A stretch of 64,000 nucleotides of DNA from Bacteroidota bacterium. Its GTDB lineage: Bacteria > Bacteroidota > Bacteroidia > B-17B0 > Aurantibacillaceae. The translations under genes were made by a program, and so were the position numbers. This document shows positions 8,247 to 18,448 of this stretch, piece by piece; the first letter of the stretch is position 1, and every line of letters starts with the position of its first letter. Location: contig JADJSH010000037.1 of NCBI GenBank assembly GCA_016711805.1, positions 267,657-331,656 on the forward strand, given 5' to 3'. Under the pieces are notes generated by a model, which did not search any database, was not told the DNA's origin, and worked only from the letters and a program-made list of their open reading frames with translations.

Positions 8247-10247
8247 TTAAAAGATAAAACTTAAATTCATTAGAAAATTTCGTCCGAATCTTGGTACACC
8301 TCCAATATCAAGATGTTCTCTATAGTTAGCATCGAAAATATTTTCACAAGCTACTGTAAGTTGCAGAACGGTAGATTTAATTCTCACATTTCGTGATGCT
8401 CTGAAATTAAATAGATTAAAATATGGCGTTATTTTATCTACATAATCGCTATTAATTCGACTTTGAGTCGCTGCATAATCATGTTCAAATTGAAACTGAA
8501 AAAGTTTATAATTATAGCGTAAAGCATGCTGTAATTTAAAAGGAGAGATCAGAGGCAAAGGCGTTCCTTCATTAGTTTGCGCATAAATATATTTCGCAGT
8601 AGCTATATATGACATCTGACTTGTAATCTTTGCTTTTAAATTTGCTTCAAATCCCTGACTAGTTGCATAATCAATATTTTTATAGGTTTTTAATCCATAC
8701 GCACCAATCGTCATCTGACTAAATCCTACTAATTGGTATGAATAAATATAATTTTGAATATGATGATAGAAAAAATTCACAGAATACTCAACTTTTTTAA
8801 ACTGTTGCTTAAATAGCAATTCCATCTGGTAAGATTGTTCGGGCTTAAGGTGGATGTTTCCAATATAATCAAACTGATCTTGTCTATTAAATAAGTAATA
8901 CCCATATCTCTCATTACTGGTAGGTATTCTCTCTCCGTACCCAACGCTAAATTGCGCTGTAATTGTTTCTTTAACCCTTTTATTATAAACAAGATTAAAA
9001 TTTTTCAGAAAATCAGTTTTAGTTTCAGTTACATCTGTATTATACACTTTCCACTGTTTTGAGCCGATTCCCTTAGATGCATATTGATTGTAATAATCTA
9101 TTCTACCATTAATATTGAGTTGTTGTTTAAATTTAAAATTAAATGATTGATTGATCGCTATTCCAATGTCATTTAAATAATTTTCGGGTAACGTTTGCAT
9201 ATACATAATAGCTTCTCCAGAGGGATACATAGTCATATCAGCTCTAGTATAAACATGATGATAATCTACCCGAAGTTTAAAGTTATTTTTACCAAACAAT
9301 TCATTAAATGCTCCAAATGTTTTGCTCCAGCCAGGCATGTCCATATGCATGGGCGCATCAATTCTCCGTGTATCATCCATTTGGTGAATAATATCATTGT
9401 AATAAATTTTAAGATTATTTTTTGCAAAATAACCCTTTCTCAGTTCAAGTTGATGAGCTAGAGAAAATATTTGTGCGGATGCAGTCCCCACATCCATTGG
9501 TAATGCAGGATATCCAATGTTTTTTCCCCAATCTCCAATATAATCTAACTTTAAAATTTGAGATTGAGTTATTTTAAATGAAATAGCTGCAGAAGTGTTT
9601 AATTTTTGATATTCTGAGTGTTGAATTAAAGTATTTGAACCTGCCCTATAATTATCAGCTTTTCTGAAAGTTCCGCTGACACGATAAGCCACTTTTTTAT
9701 AAGATTGCTGTAATGTTAGCGATGAATTATAACCATTATTTACAGTTAAATAGGATTGAGAAAACTGTCCGTTTAATTTTGAATGACAAGTGAATGTCGG
9801 CTCTTTTAGTTTCATTCCAATCTGACCTCCAATTGTACTTCCATCTAATGCGCCAGAAGCACCATGGGCTACTTGAATAGATTGTAAATTTGCTGGTTCA
9901 ATATAGATAGATACGGGATCCATTTTATCTGTACATGCACCATAAATGCGCATTCCATCTATAGTTACATTAGATTGTCCAGTACTAAAATTTCGTAAAG
10001 TTGGTTCTAATCCATAAGCTCCTCTTTTAATTAAATTAACACCTTGCATTCTACTTAGAATATCTTCAGTACTTGCTAATTTACTATTTTTATAAAAGTC
10101 AAAAGCATGATTATCATTGTCATAATTTTCAGAAACACATACCTCTTCCAATTGAACTGATTTAACAGCAGAGTCACTAGGAATTATTTGCCCTAATAAA
10201 CTCTGCTGAAAAAGAATCATTAATAATATGATCTTAAATCGAAACAT
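8247..10247 (-). CDS. TonB-dependent copper receptor, NosA/OprC-like
   Basis: The 666-residue protein has a signal peptide (about 1-20), a plug domain and a full beta barrel ending in the terminal strand NFLMNLSFIF. In the plug, the stretch GMRIYGACTDKMDPVSIYIE (about residues 97-116) closely resembles the copper-binding signature of OprC/NosA. NosA is needed to mature nitrous oxide reductase in Pseudomonas. Its ATG overlaps the stop of the upstream lipoprotein (TAATG). It is the last gene of a three-gene unit that starts at 11594 behind a Crp/Fnr box. It fits copper supply for NirK and NosZ. Confidence 0.85.
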   Translation of the reverse strand: MFRFKIILLMILFQQSLLGQIIPSDSAVKSVQLEEVCVSENYDNDNHAFDFYKNSKLASTEDILSRMQGVNLIKRGAYGLEPTLRNFSTGQSNVTIDGMRIYGACTDKMDPVSIYIEPANLQSIQVAHGASGALDGSTIGGQIGMKLKEPTFTCHSKLNGQFSQSYLTVNNGYNSSLTLQQSYKKVAYRVSGTFRKADNYRAGSNTLIQHSEYQKLNTSAAISFKITQSQILKLDYIGDWGKNIGYPALPMDVGTASAQIFSLAHQLELRKGYFAKNNLKIYYNDIIHQMDDTRRIDAPMHMDMPGWSKTFGAFNELFGKNNFKLRVDYHHVYTRADMTMYPSGEAIMYMQTLPENYLNDIGIAINQSFNFKFKQQLNINGRIDYYNQYASKGIGSKQWKVYNTDVTETKTDFLKNFNLVYNKRVKETITAQFSVGYGERIPTSNERYGYYLFNRQDQFDYIGNIHLKPEQSYQMELLFKQQFKKVEYSVNFFYHHIQNYIYSYQLVGFSQMTIGAYGLKTYKNIDYATSQGFEANLKAKITSQMSYIATAKYIYAQTNEGTPLPLISPFKLQHALRYNYKLFQFQFEHDYAATQSRINSDYVDKITPYFNLFNFRASRNVRIKSTVLQLTVACENIFDANYREHLDIGGVPRFGRNFLMNLSFIF

Positions 10248-11086
10248 TACTGTAGTGTTGTTTCAAAATACTGATCACTACTAATAAGTGTTCCATTTTT
10301 ATATAATTTTAAGTTAATTCTCCATAAGCCTGTCATTGTAAAATTAACTTTACCCACATAGTGACCATTTGATGTTAATATAGGATTTACATTGTTAGGA
10401 GAACCGTGTCCCATACTTGGCATTTCTGGAATAATTTCAACAGAATAATTATCAATTGCAGGAAAAGACATCATGCTCGCCTTCTTATGAAGAGTAATTT
10501 CAAAATCATTAATCCCTACTTGAGGATTTAAAAGACCTACTAATGATATAAGTACGGATGAATTACTATCAAGACTCAATACAGTGCTCTTAAATCTAGC
10601 TGGAGAACTTGAAATAACATTTACACCTAAAGTTCCACTTCCCTCTAAACCATTTTTATGATTATGGAAATTCAAATTAAGTGACCATTCAGATGCGGTT
10701 CCAGGCATGGAAAAAACTACAGCAGTTTTAAAATAATTATCAGTAGTAGTAGTATCTGCTGTATTTTCTACTGGACAACTATGTTGCATCATTCCCATAT
10801 CCATCATCGGATTAATATTAAAGTGTCCGGCTGACAATCTGCTTCCATCGGTAGAATCAAATAACGCAACATAAACAACATTATATCCTGTTTCAAATGG
10901 TTTAGCCGAATAAATAATGGCTTTAGCATTTGCTCCAATAATATATGTTTCTCCAATCTGAATTAAATTAGAAGTGGGATTTGATGTAGGATTTGTTTCT
11001 TCGTCAGGTGCTGTGTTGTTTTTTTTACAAGAAAAAGTAAATGCGATTACGCCAGCTAATGCTAGCATCTTAAATATTGATTTCAT
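10247..11086 (-). CDS. methionine/histidine-rich lipoprotein, probable copper-handling (YtkA-like C-terminus)
   Basis: The 279-residue protein has a lipoprotein signal with lipobox-like FTFSC near residue 20, then a threonine-rich linker. A methionine-rich segment MMDMGMMQHSC (about 92-102) and later MPSMGHG offer soft-metal ligands. The C-terminal ~90 residues resemble a YtkA/FixH-like beta domain (GLWRINLKLYKNG). It lies between a small cysteine-rich protein and the NosA-like receptor. I infer a cell-surface copper-binding partner of the receptor. Confidence 0.65.
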   Translation of the reverse strand: MKSIFKMLALAGVIAFTFSCKKNNTAPDEETNPTSNPTSNLIQIGETYIIGANAKAIIYSAKPFETGYNVVYVALFDSTDGSRLSAGHFNINPMMDMGMMQHSCPVENTADTTTTDNYFKTAVVFSMPGTASEWSLNLNFHNHKNGLEGSGTLGVNVISSSPARFKSTVLSLDSNSSVLISLVGLLNPQVGINDFEITLHKKASMMSFPAIDNYSVEIIPEMPSMGHGSPNNVNPILTSNGHYVGKVNFTMTGLWRINLKLYKNGTLISSDQYFETTLQ

Positions 11087-11225
11087 AATAGAGTTTTTAA
11101 ATTATACACAATCCATCGATAACACTGTTAAAGAGTAATTGTATTAGTTGAATAATAAATGAATTGTTGAAAAACTTGATAATCACCTTTAAGAAAAAAA
11201 AGATTATTACCTAAATAAATATAGT

Positions 11226-11594
11226 CTAAACTGTAGGTGGATGAAAAACCGAACGAGATGTGTTATTAGTTTCTCCATTTAAATATGTCCAATTAGCAAG
11301 GTTTGATATATAAATGAATCGTGGTAAAACAGTATTGTCGTATTCAGAACAAAATTGGGCTTCATCTAGATTTTTTGACAAACTTTTTGCTGGAGCTTCT
11401 TGTTTTTCTTGCTCTTTCAATTGCTTTTTTAAATGACATTTTCCATTACATTTTAATTTTGGCTTGCTTTTATTTTCGCAAAAATTCAAGGTAATTAACT
11501 CTTTATTTAAAAGGTAGTTTGAGATTAATACTAATTTTCCAATAGACTGAGTTAGAATGCCAAAGATCAATGCTATTGCTACTAATTGTTTCAC
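11226..11594 (-). CDS. small signal-anchored cysteine-rich protein heading the copper operon
   Basis: The 122-residue protein has an N-terminal hydrophobic segment (about 3-20), a CNGKCHLKK metal-ligand-like motif (about 49-57) and a lysine-rich middle. Related short proteins accompany metal-receptor genes in Bacteroidota, as I recall. It is the first gene behind the Crp/Fnr box at 11645-11658. The gap to the next gene is about 140 bp, so co-transcription is likely but not certain. Confidence 0.6.
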   Translation of the reverse strand: MKQLVAIALIFGILTQSIGKLVLISNYLLNKELITLNFCENKSKPKLKCNGKCHLKKQLKEQEKQEAPAKSLSKNLDEAQFCSEYDNTVLPRFIYISNLANWTYLNGETNNTSRSVFHPPTV

Positions 11595-11614
11595 TATTAC
11601 TTTAGATGAGGATA

Positions 11615-11658
11615 CAAATGTAATGTATGAACTGTTTTATAAATGTGATTATAATCAT
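11615..11658 (-). promoter_or_regulatory. Crp/Fnr box plus -7 element of the copper operon
   Basis: On the minus strand ATGATTATAATCAC (11645-11658) is one base off a perfect palindrome. TACATTTG (11615-11622) matches TAnnTTTG exactly. The centre-to-last-base distance is 36.5 bp, which places the box at about -42, the class II activation position. This is one of the clearest promoters in the window. Confidence 0.75.
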
Positions 11659-11693
11659 AAATAAAACTTTATTATATCCTTTAAAAAGTTCAA

Positions 11694-12383
11694 CTAATTT
11701 CTTAAAACAACAGATAATTTTGTGTTAAGAGAAGAAACATTAATTGTATTATGTATTGAGTTTTCTATTCCTGCTAATGTTTCTGTATCGTTCATAAATT
11801 TTTGAAGGTAATAAGATCCTTTATAATCAAACTTTTCTAAAACATTTATCATTTTTTGAATGTCATTTTGAACCAAAAGAGATGAGTGAAGCGTTGTTCT
11901 TACTTCAAACGGAATATTACTGTTAATTAATAATTTAAGACTACAGATAAATTTAGAATATAACTTAGAGTTTGTTATTGATTCGAACTTATCTGTTGGC
12001 GCCTTAAAATCAAGTGCGACATAGTCTATTAATTTTTCATTTATTAAAGTTTCTAATATTTTGGGAGCTGTTCCATTTGTATCAATTTTAACTAATAACC
12101 CCATTTTTTTTATTTCAATAACAAGTTTAATACAATTTTTATGAAGGGTACATTCACCTCCACTTAAAACTACACCATCCAATAAATTTATTCTTGTTTT
12201 TAAAAAATTTAAAGCTTCTTGAAATGATAATTTTCCTTTACCTAAAACTATATCTGGATTATAACAATATAAACATCTCATATTACAGCCTGCAAACCAT
12301 AAAATGCAGGCTGTTTTATGAGGGTAATCCAATAAAGTAAATGGAGTGATGCTGTAAATTGGCTTAGCTACATCTCCTCTCAT
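11694..12383 (-). CDS. nrdG: anaerobic ribonucleoside-triphosphate reductase activating protein (radical SAM)
   Basis: The radical SAM motif CNMRCLYC (about residues 36-43 from the chosen start) and the SGGEC stretch are present. The protein opens the S-adenosylmethionine-dependent glycyl radical in NrdD. The ATG at 12383 is preferred to the TTG at 12422 because the reconstructed nrdD frame ends at 12364, giving a normal short overlap. About 229 residues is within the range of longer NrdG forms. It is required for DNA precursor synthesis without oxygen, which fits a denitrifier. Confidence 0.85.
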   Translation of the reverse strand: MRGDVAKPIYSITPFTLLDYPHKTACILWFAGCNMRCLYCYNPDIVLGKGKLSFQEALNFLKTRINLLDGVVLSGGECTLHKNCIKLVIEIKKMGLLVKIDTNGTAPKILETLINEKLIDYVALDFKAPTDKFESITNSKLYSKFICSLKLLINSNIPFEVRTTLHSSLLVQNDIQKMINVLEKFDYKGSYYLQKFMNDTETLAGIENSIHNTINVSSLNTKLSVVLRN

Positions 12384-14638
12384 TAAATTGTAATCGTTGC
12401 TTATGTTCACCTTTTTTTCCAATATTAAAACTTTCTACGGGTCTGTGATATCCCATTACTCGGGTATAAACTAGGCATTTTGTGCGTTGCAAATTATGAC
12501 TTTGCAATAACTGATTGTTGTTGTGAGTGTTCATGTGTCGTATGATTAAGGGTTAATTTTTCTAATAAAATTTCGTCGCATTGTGGACAGTATTCATGCT
12601 CACCCGATAAATATCCATGAGTGGGACAAATACTAAATACTGGCGTTATAGTAATATAAGGTAATCTAAAATTTGAAAGAACCTTTTTTACTAAATTTCT
12701 GCAAGCCTCAGCTGAGCTTAATTTTTCTCTCATATATAAATGCAAAACTGTTCCTCCAGTATATTTGCACTGCAATTCGTCTTGTAATAGTAATGCTTCA
12801 AATGGATCGTCTGTGTGGTTCACAGGAATTTGGGAACTATTTGTGTAGTAAATATTATCATCGATGCCAGATTGAATAATATTTGGAAATCTTTTTTTAT
12901 CTTCTTTTGCAAAACGATACGTTGTACCTTCTGCAGGAGTTGCTTCTAAGTTATATAAGTTTCCTGTTTCTTCCTGATAAAGCTTCATTTTTTCACGAAT
13001 ATATTCTAATATTTGACCAGCAAATTCAATCCCAGTATCTGTTGTAATATTATCTTTTTCTTCAGTAAAGTTTAATATCATTTCATTGATTCCATTTACT
13101 CCTATTGTAGAAAAATGATTTCTAAAATGACTTAAGTATCTTTTTGTGTATGGATATAATCCTCTATCATACATATCTTGAATAAAAACACGTTTCTTTT
13201 CAAGTGTAGATTTTGAAATTTCAAGTAGAAAATCTAAGCGCTCATATAAAGCATTTATATTTCCTTTATATAAATAACCTAAACGAGCCATGTTAATTGT
13301 AACAACACCAATACTTCCTGTCATTTCAGCACTTCCAAACAATCCATTACCTCTTTTTAATAGTTCTCTTAAATCAAGTTGTAATCGGCAGCACATGCTT
13401 CTAACGGCATTTGGCTTATAAGCCTTATCGTTTTCAATCTTATTTCCTTCATCATCTAAAATATATTGACTACCAATAAAATTTTGAAAATAAGAAGAAC
13501 CAATCTTTGCAGTGTTTTCAAATAATAAGTCGGTATTTTCCCCATACCAATCAAAATCTTCAGTAATATTTACAGTAGGAATTGGGAAAGTGAATGGTTG
13601 ACCTTGAGAATCTCCTTCTGTCATTACAGTATAGTAAGCCTTATTTATCATGTTCATCTCCGTTTGAAAATGCTCATATCTCATATCTATTAGATTATCA
13701 ACTCCTCTTGCATTTGCAAGTTTAATAAGTGTCTGATCATTTACTGTTTTAAAAAGATGATTATCATTTCTTGTAGGAATCTGTTCTTTTAAATCAGAGG
13801 GAACTACCCAATCTAAAGTAATATTGGTAAAAGGCGATTGTCCCCAACGTGCTGGCACATTTAAATTATAGATAAAACTGCGCACAGCTTTTAATACTTC
13901 CTCAAAAGATAATTTATCTTTAAATACATAAGGGGCTAAATAAGTATCAAAAGAACTAAAGGCTTGTGCCCCCGCCCATTCACTTTGCAGTATTCCCAAA
14001 AAATTGGCCATTTGTCCCAACGCCTCTCTAAAATGCGAAGGAGCCTTGCTTTCTACTCTTCCTCTAATTCCATTAAATCCATCGTTTAGTAATGCTCTTA
14101 AGCTCCATCCCGCACAATAGCCAGTTAAACAATCTAAATCATGAATATGAATGTCTCCGTTTCGATGTGTTGCACCTTCTTCAGGAGAGTATACTTTATC
14201 TAACCAATAGTTAGCAATAATTTTACCAGCAACATTATTTACTAAACCAGCATTTGAATAAGCCGTATTTGCATTAGCATTAATTCGCCAATCTGTTTGG
14301 CCTATATATTCTTCAATAGTTTGTGTGCTATTAATATATGTTGTATTACTATCAATACTATGAGTTAATTCTCTTTGTAATTTTCGTGTATGTCGATATA
14401 ACATAAACGATCGCATGACATCAAAATAATTTCTAGCAAATAAACTCTTTTCAATAATATCCTGAATCTCTTCAACACTCCATGTGTCTTTAGAATTAAG
14501 TTCAAGAATAACTTCATCAAAAATTATTTCTTCAAATTTTTCATTTACACTTTGAAATCCTTTTAAAATTGCATCCTTAATTTTAAAAAGATCTAATGGC
14601 TTATACTCGCCGTTTCTTTTAATCACATATTTTTCCAT
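12364..14638 (-). CDS. nrdD: anaerobic (class III) ribonucleoside-triphosphate reductase, frameshifted near C-terminus
   Basis: An ATP-cone opens the protein (about residues 1-95, YVIKRNGEYKPLD), followed by the class III catalytic barrel. A zinc-type cysteine cluster CPTH...CPQC is near residues 680-695. The uninterrupted frame stops at 12494 without the glycyl radical motif. In another frame directly downstream the missing end appears: TRVMGYHRPVESFNIGKK, containing the radical glycine, ending at 12364. A single-base indel near 12505-12528 joins the two. The gene is thus either frameshifted in nature or, more likely, miscalled. It forms an operon with nrdG. Confidence 0.85.
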
Positions 14639-14782
14639 TATACTTATTTTAGAGTAACTTTTTATTTATTTTCAGACAATATAATTCCACCCTAATTATT
14701 TAGGTTTTTAAATTCAAAAATTAAATTTGATTGAGTAGTTCGATAGTTAAAACTTAACAGTCAATAACTTCTGTAAGTTTAT

Positions 14783-15220
14783 TTAGTTTTTCAAACAACT
14801 TAATCCTTCTATTACACTATTAGACATTCCATCTAGAGTTGTTTTTTCTAGCATTTCTAATATATCCCTTTTAATATGTTTATATTTATTATGAACCGGA
14901 CAAGGACTTACCTCAGAACATTTACTTAATCCCAAAACACATTTACCTTCGGGCAACGAACCATCAATCGCAACCACAATTTCAATTAATTTTATTTTTT
15001 TAATCTTTTTTAAATCAGCTTCAAATCCACCTGTTGAACCCTTTACTGAATTAATAATATTATTTTTTACAAGTGTTTGCAATATTTTTGCTGTAAATGC
15101 TATGGGAGAATCAATCTCTTTAGAAATGCCTTTTAAACTTGCTCTATTTCCATTAATAGATTGTTCCGCAACATAAATAGCTGCTTTTATACCATATTCA
15201 CAAGCTTTCGAAAAAATCAT
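14783..15220 (-). CDS. Rrf2-family regulator, NsrR-like
   Basis: The 145-residue protein has an N-terminal Rrf2 winged helix (MIFSKACEYGIKAAIYVAEQ...) and a central three-cysteine set CVLGLSKCSEVSPC (about residues 92-105) of the kind that holds an Fe-S cluster in NsrR and IscR. NsrR loses repression when NO attacks the cluster. A palindrome lies just upstream, over its own -33 region, and recurs at the nirK, norC and 26.6 kb promoters, so I infer it is the NO-sensing repressor of those genes. IscR-type function is the alternative. Confidence 0.8.
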   Translation of the reverse strand: MIFSKACEYGIKAAIYVAEQSINGNRASLKGISKEIDSPIAFTAKILQTLVKNNIINSVKGSTGGFEADLKKIKKIKLIEIVVAIDGSLPEGKCVLGLSKCSEVSPCPVHNKYKHIKRDILEMLEKTTLDGMSNSVIEGLSCLKN

Positions 15221-15238
15221 AATAAATTAACTTTTAAG

Positions 15239-15302
15239 CAAAAATATAATTAAAAGAAATATATCGGACAAATATATCCGAATAGTTATAAACAAATATT
15301 TG
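15239..15302. promoter_or_regulatory. Rrf2-type operator in a divergent promoter
   Basis: TCGGACAAATATATCCGA (15264-15281) is an 18-bp near-perfect palindrome. To its left, minus-strand TATTTTTG (15239-15246) is a -7 element for the Rrf2 gene. To its right, AATATTTG (15295-15302) is a near -7 element for the radical SAM gene. The palindrome centre is 33.5 and 29.5 bp from them, i.e. over both -33 elements, as for a repressor. Confidence 0.7.
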
Positions 15303-15357
15303 TAAATACAAATCAAACAAAAAAACAACAATATGATTTAACTCATATTGAAAGAAC

Positions 15358-16155
15358 ATGAAATTAATTAACATTACAAGTATGTCAGTATTATATAATA
15401 ATATCGTATTTGGACCAATAGTAAGTAGACGTTTTGGCGTTTCATTAGGAATAAATTTATTGCCGCTTAAGAATAAAGTATGCAATTTTAATTGTATATA
15501 TTGTGAATGCGGTTGGACGGATTTAAAATCCTTTAAAGTAGAATATTTTGATGCAAACAAAATTATAACAACGATAGAACAAAGATTTGAAGAACTAGCA
15601 GAAAACAAAATTCATATTGATAGTATTACTTTTGCTGGCAATGGCGAACCAACAATGCATCCTGATTTTTCGGAAATAATTGATGAAGTCGTTCGGTTGA
15701 GAAATAAATTATTGCCCGGAATAAAAATAACTGTTCTATCAAACTCTACACTACTAGGTGTTCAATCTATACGAGAAAGTTTGCAAAAAGTAGATGCAAA
15801 GGTTATGAAACTAGATGCAGGAACAACCGACATGTTAATAAAGGTTGATAAACCCATGTCTTCCAAAAACATCGACTGGTATATTCAAAAATTAACCGAA
15901 TTAAAAGGAGAGGTAATTATTCAAACCATCTTCCTGAAGGGTTATCATGATGGAGAATACATTGATAATACAACACCTGAAGAACTATCTGCCTGGATTA
16001 ATGCATTAAAGAAAATAAAACCGAAATCTGTTATGATCTATACAATTGACAGGGATACTCCAGCTAAAGATTTGAAAAAAATACCTGTCGACAAATTAAA
16101 TTCTATCTGCAATATGGTTTTAGAAAATGGCATTGATGCCAAAGTATATAACTAA
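15358..16155 (+). CDS. radical SAM protein
   Basis: The 265-residue protein carries the CNFNCIYC cluster motif (about residues 43-50), preceded by FGPIVSRRFGVSLGINLLP and followed by AGNGEPTMHP. These are features of a small stand-alone radical SAM group found in many anaerobes, with no assigned reaction that I know. The start may instead be the ATG at 15382, since homologous sequence begins about there. It faces the Rrf2 gene and shares its operator, so it is probably induced by NO or cluster damage. Confidence 0.75.
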   Translation: MKLINITSMSVLYNNIVFGPIVSRRFGVSLGINLLPLKNKVCNFNCIYCECGWTDLKSFKVEYFDANKIITTIEQRFEELAENKIHIDSITFAGNGEPTMHPDFSEIIDEVVRLRNKLLPGIKITVLSNSTLLGVQSIRESLQKVDAKVMKLDAGTTDMLIKVDKPMSSKNIDWYIQKLTELKGEVIIQTIFLKGYHDGEYIDNTTPEELSAWINALKKIKPKSVMIYTIDRDTPAKDLKKIPVDKLNSICNMVLENGIDAKVYN

Positions 16156-16203
16156 ATAAAATAAAACCTATGAATAATAATCTCCGAAAAGTCAGAAACA
16201 TGT

Positions 16204-16392
16204 ATGACCGAAATTATATACCAGAATGATACTATCCCCATGGTAATTTTACAGGGAGAAGTGTTGGTTAAGTGGATGGATATAGCATCCGCAATTTCTG
16301 CTCAAAATAATGCCGAACATATTTATGTTACAACATCAACAGGCAGCGTGAAATTAAAAAACCTTCAAAAGTTGATAATATCTTACCATTAA
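16204..16392 (+). CDS. small hypothetical protein
   Basis: The 62-residue protein has an ATG start and a regular alternating beta-like pattern, and lies 48 bases after the radical SAM gene on the same strand. No motif recognised. Its coding status is uncertain, supported mainly by position and by plausible composition. Confidence 0.35.
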   Translation: MTEIIYQNDTIPMVILQGEVLVKWMDIASAISAQNNAEHIYVTTSTGSVKLKNLQKLIISYH

Positions 16393-16613
16393 ATAAAAAA
16401 TGACCGACTAATTTAATTCTTAAATGAAAATATTTCTACAAGCTCGAGCAAAGAAAATATATAGCAAATGAAGCTTACTTTACTTTTGTAACTCTTTATA
16501 ATAATATAAAACCAACAATTGTAAAAGCAATAAAGCCCAATTCATAAATTAAAAAAAAGAAATGTCCAATACTTCAAAAAAAAGAAAAAACAACCGATTA
16601 AATAAATAATATT

Positions 16614-17045
16614 ATGAATAGTATTCCAAAAAAAATAGTAGATTTTTTACAAGAAAATAAAATTTCTACCATCTGCTTTATTGACCTTGAAAACCATCCA
16701 TACTGCATTAATTGTTTTTACACATTTGATGAAGAACATCACATTCTAATATTTAAATCGTCAATAGGAACTACTCATCAACAACTCACAAAACCAACAG
16801 CATGCATTTCTGGAACTATTTTGCCAAATGTGATTGACACATTAAAATTAAAAGGAATGCAATTCACAGGAAAAATTATTGAGAATGAAGAAATTGATAA
16901 GTTGCAACTAAATACAAAATATCTAAAAAAATACCCTATGAGCATTGCTGTAATGGGTTATATATGGGCCGTGAAATTAAATTATTTAAAATTCACAGAT
17001 AATACGCTAGGATTTGGAAATAAAACTACTTGGACATCAAAATAA
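16614..17045 (+). CDS. FMN-binding split-barrel protein, YhbP/UPF0306-like
   Basis: The 143-residue protein resembles the pyridoxamine-phosphate-oxidase-like barrel: ISTICFIDLENHPYCINCFY at the start, then an internal GTILP segment and MGYIWAVKLNYLKFTDN near the end. That is the layout of YhbP-type proteins. They bind flavin, but their reaction is unknown. It is convergent with a small membrane protein gene only 6 bases away. Confidence 0.65.
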   Translation: MNSIPKKIVDFLQENKISTICFIDLENHPYCINCFYTFDEEHHILIFKSSIGTTHQQLTKPTACISGTILPNVIDTLKLKGMQFTGKIIENEEIDKLQLNTKYLKKYPMSIAVMGYIWAVKLNYLKFTDNTLGFGNKTTWTSK

Positions 17046-17051
17046 TCATGA

Positions 17052-17234
17052 TTAAGAAAGTACGATAATTGCTAAAAGCATAAATATTCCAATTATGTAG
17101 GAAATAAAAATGGATGTTAATCCAACAACATGGTGATTTTTTCCTTTAAAACCTATAGCATTTATATATATCCCTAAACCTATACATGTTATAATCCATA
17201 ATAATCCTAGTAAAATATAGTATACAAAACTCAT
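17052..17234 (-). CDS. two-helix small membrane protein
   Basis: The 60-residue protein has two hydrophobic helices (about 4-26 and 39-58) joined by a short basic loop with two adjacent histidines. It follows proline dehydrogenase by 10 bases and closes the long leftward operon that begins near 26603. No family recognised. It could be an accessory subunit of the NOR-like complex in that operon. Confidence 0.5.
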   Translation of the reverse strand: MSFVYYILLGLLWIITCIGLGIYINAIGFKGKNHHVVGLTSIFISYIIGIFMLLAIIVLS

Positions 17235-17244
17235 GTTGAATGAT

Positions 17245-18423
17245 TTAAAATTTGGCTCTTCGATCTATTTCTTTTTTTAATCGCTTAACTTCGTCAATTA
17301 TTTGCCCATCAATTGACGAATTCTCTTCTGATCTTCTAATTAAATATGGTATTGCTTTTCTCACTTCACCATAAGGCAAATATTTTGAGGAATTATAACC
17401 ATTTATACTCAGATTAAACGTCAGGTTATCACTCATTCCGTATAATTGTGAAAATCTTACTTTTGAATAGTGATTAGTAATATTATACTTATGTATGCAA
17501 TTAATAGCATGTATTGTGCTATCACTATTATGAGTAGCAATACAAGAATCTACTTTTTTAAATTCTCGCAAACATATTTCAACAGCTTGATTAAAAGAAT
17601 CATCTGTTTCCTTTTTAGTGTCAAATACCGGAGATACTACGCCATCTTTTATAGCTTTTTCTCTTTCCTTTTCTACATAAGCACCTCTTACTAATTTTAT
17701 ACCTGGAATATAATTTTGTTTGTTAGCATTTTCAATTAAACTATTAAGATATTCTAGTCTATCTTTTAGGTACATTTGAAGTGTATTAAATACAACTGCA
17801 TACTCTGTATTGTATTTTTCCATCATAGTTTCTGTAATCTCATCAAAAAGATCTTGCATACATCTGTCCTCAGCATCAATAAAAACGATAACTTTTGATG
17901 CATGTGCCGTTTTACATATTAAATCGATTCGGTTTATTAATCTATCAAATCTTGGCAATATAATTAAATCATTAACTAATTTCATCCCATTACAATAAGT
18001 TAAAAACTTAGGGTTTTCTAATCCAGTAATTTTCACACTCACATAATTACCTGGACATTCCTTACCTAATCTAATAATATTGGAAACAATTATATTAGTA
18101 TTATTATCAAATGATTCACTATTATTTTCGCCCTCAGAAACATAATCCAAAACAGATTTTACTTTAAATTTTTCTAAATATTTTATTTTCAAGAAGGCAT
18201 CATTTATGTCTTCCCCGGCACAAAACACATTAAAAACTGTTTTTTTAATAAATATTTTAAATGGCAAATTATATTTTAAAATACCGTTAGTAAAAGCTAT
18301 CAATAATTTTACTAATTTTTGATTTTGTAAAATATTAAAAATAAAATAAGTGAATTTTAATTGTCTGTTTGATTTATAACTGTATGCTGTTTCTAAATCT
18401 TCTAAGTTTACATTATTTTTCAT
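17245..18423 (-). CDS. proline dehydrogenase
   Basis: The 392-residue protein has the PRODH barrel signatures KLVRGAYVEKE (about residues 244-254) and YLIRRSEEN near the C-terminus, which bind substrate and FAD. It oxidises proline to pyrroline-5-carboxylate and passes electrons to quinone. Stand-alone Bacteroidota enzymes have about this size. The gene lies 25 bases behind the NorB-like gene, so proline electrons may enter the same chain. Confidence 0.85.
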   Translation of the reverse strand: MKNNVNLEDLETAYSYKSNRQLKFTYFIFNILQNQKLVKLLIAFTNGILKYNLPFKIFIKKTVFNVFCAGEDINDAFLKIKYLEKFKVKSVLDYVSEGENNSESFDNNTNIIVSNIIRLGKECPGNYVSVKITGLENPKFLTYCNGMKLVNDLIILPRFDRLINRIDLICKTAHASKVIVFIDAEDRCMQDLFDEITETMMEKYNTEYAVVFNTLQMYLKDRLEYLNSLIENANKQNYIPGIKLVRGAYVEKEREKAIKDGVVSPVFDTKKETDDSFNQAVEICLREFKKVDSCIATHNSDSTIHAINCIHKYNITNHYSKVRFSQLYGMSDNLTFNLSINGYNSSKYLPYGEVRKAIPYLIRRSEENSSIDGQIIDEVKRLKKEIDRRAKF

Positions 18424-18448
18424 TATAAAAATATAAATGGTTTTTACA

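Noticed and set aside
15234..15608. Minus-strand frame opposite the radical SAM gene and its promoter
   Set aside because: Antisense shadow of a gene with clear motifs; covers regulatory DNA.
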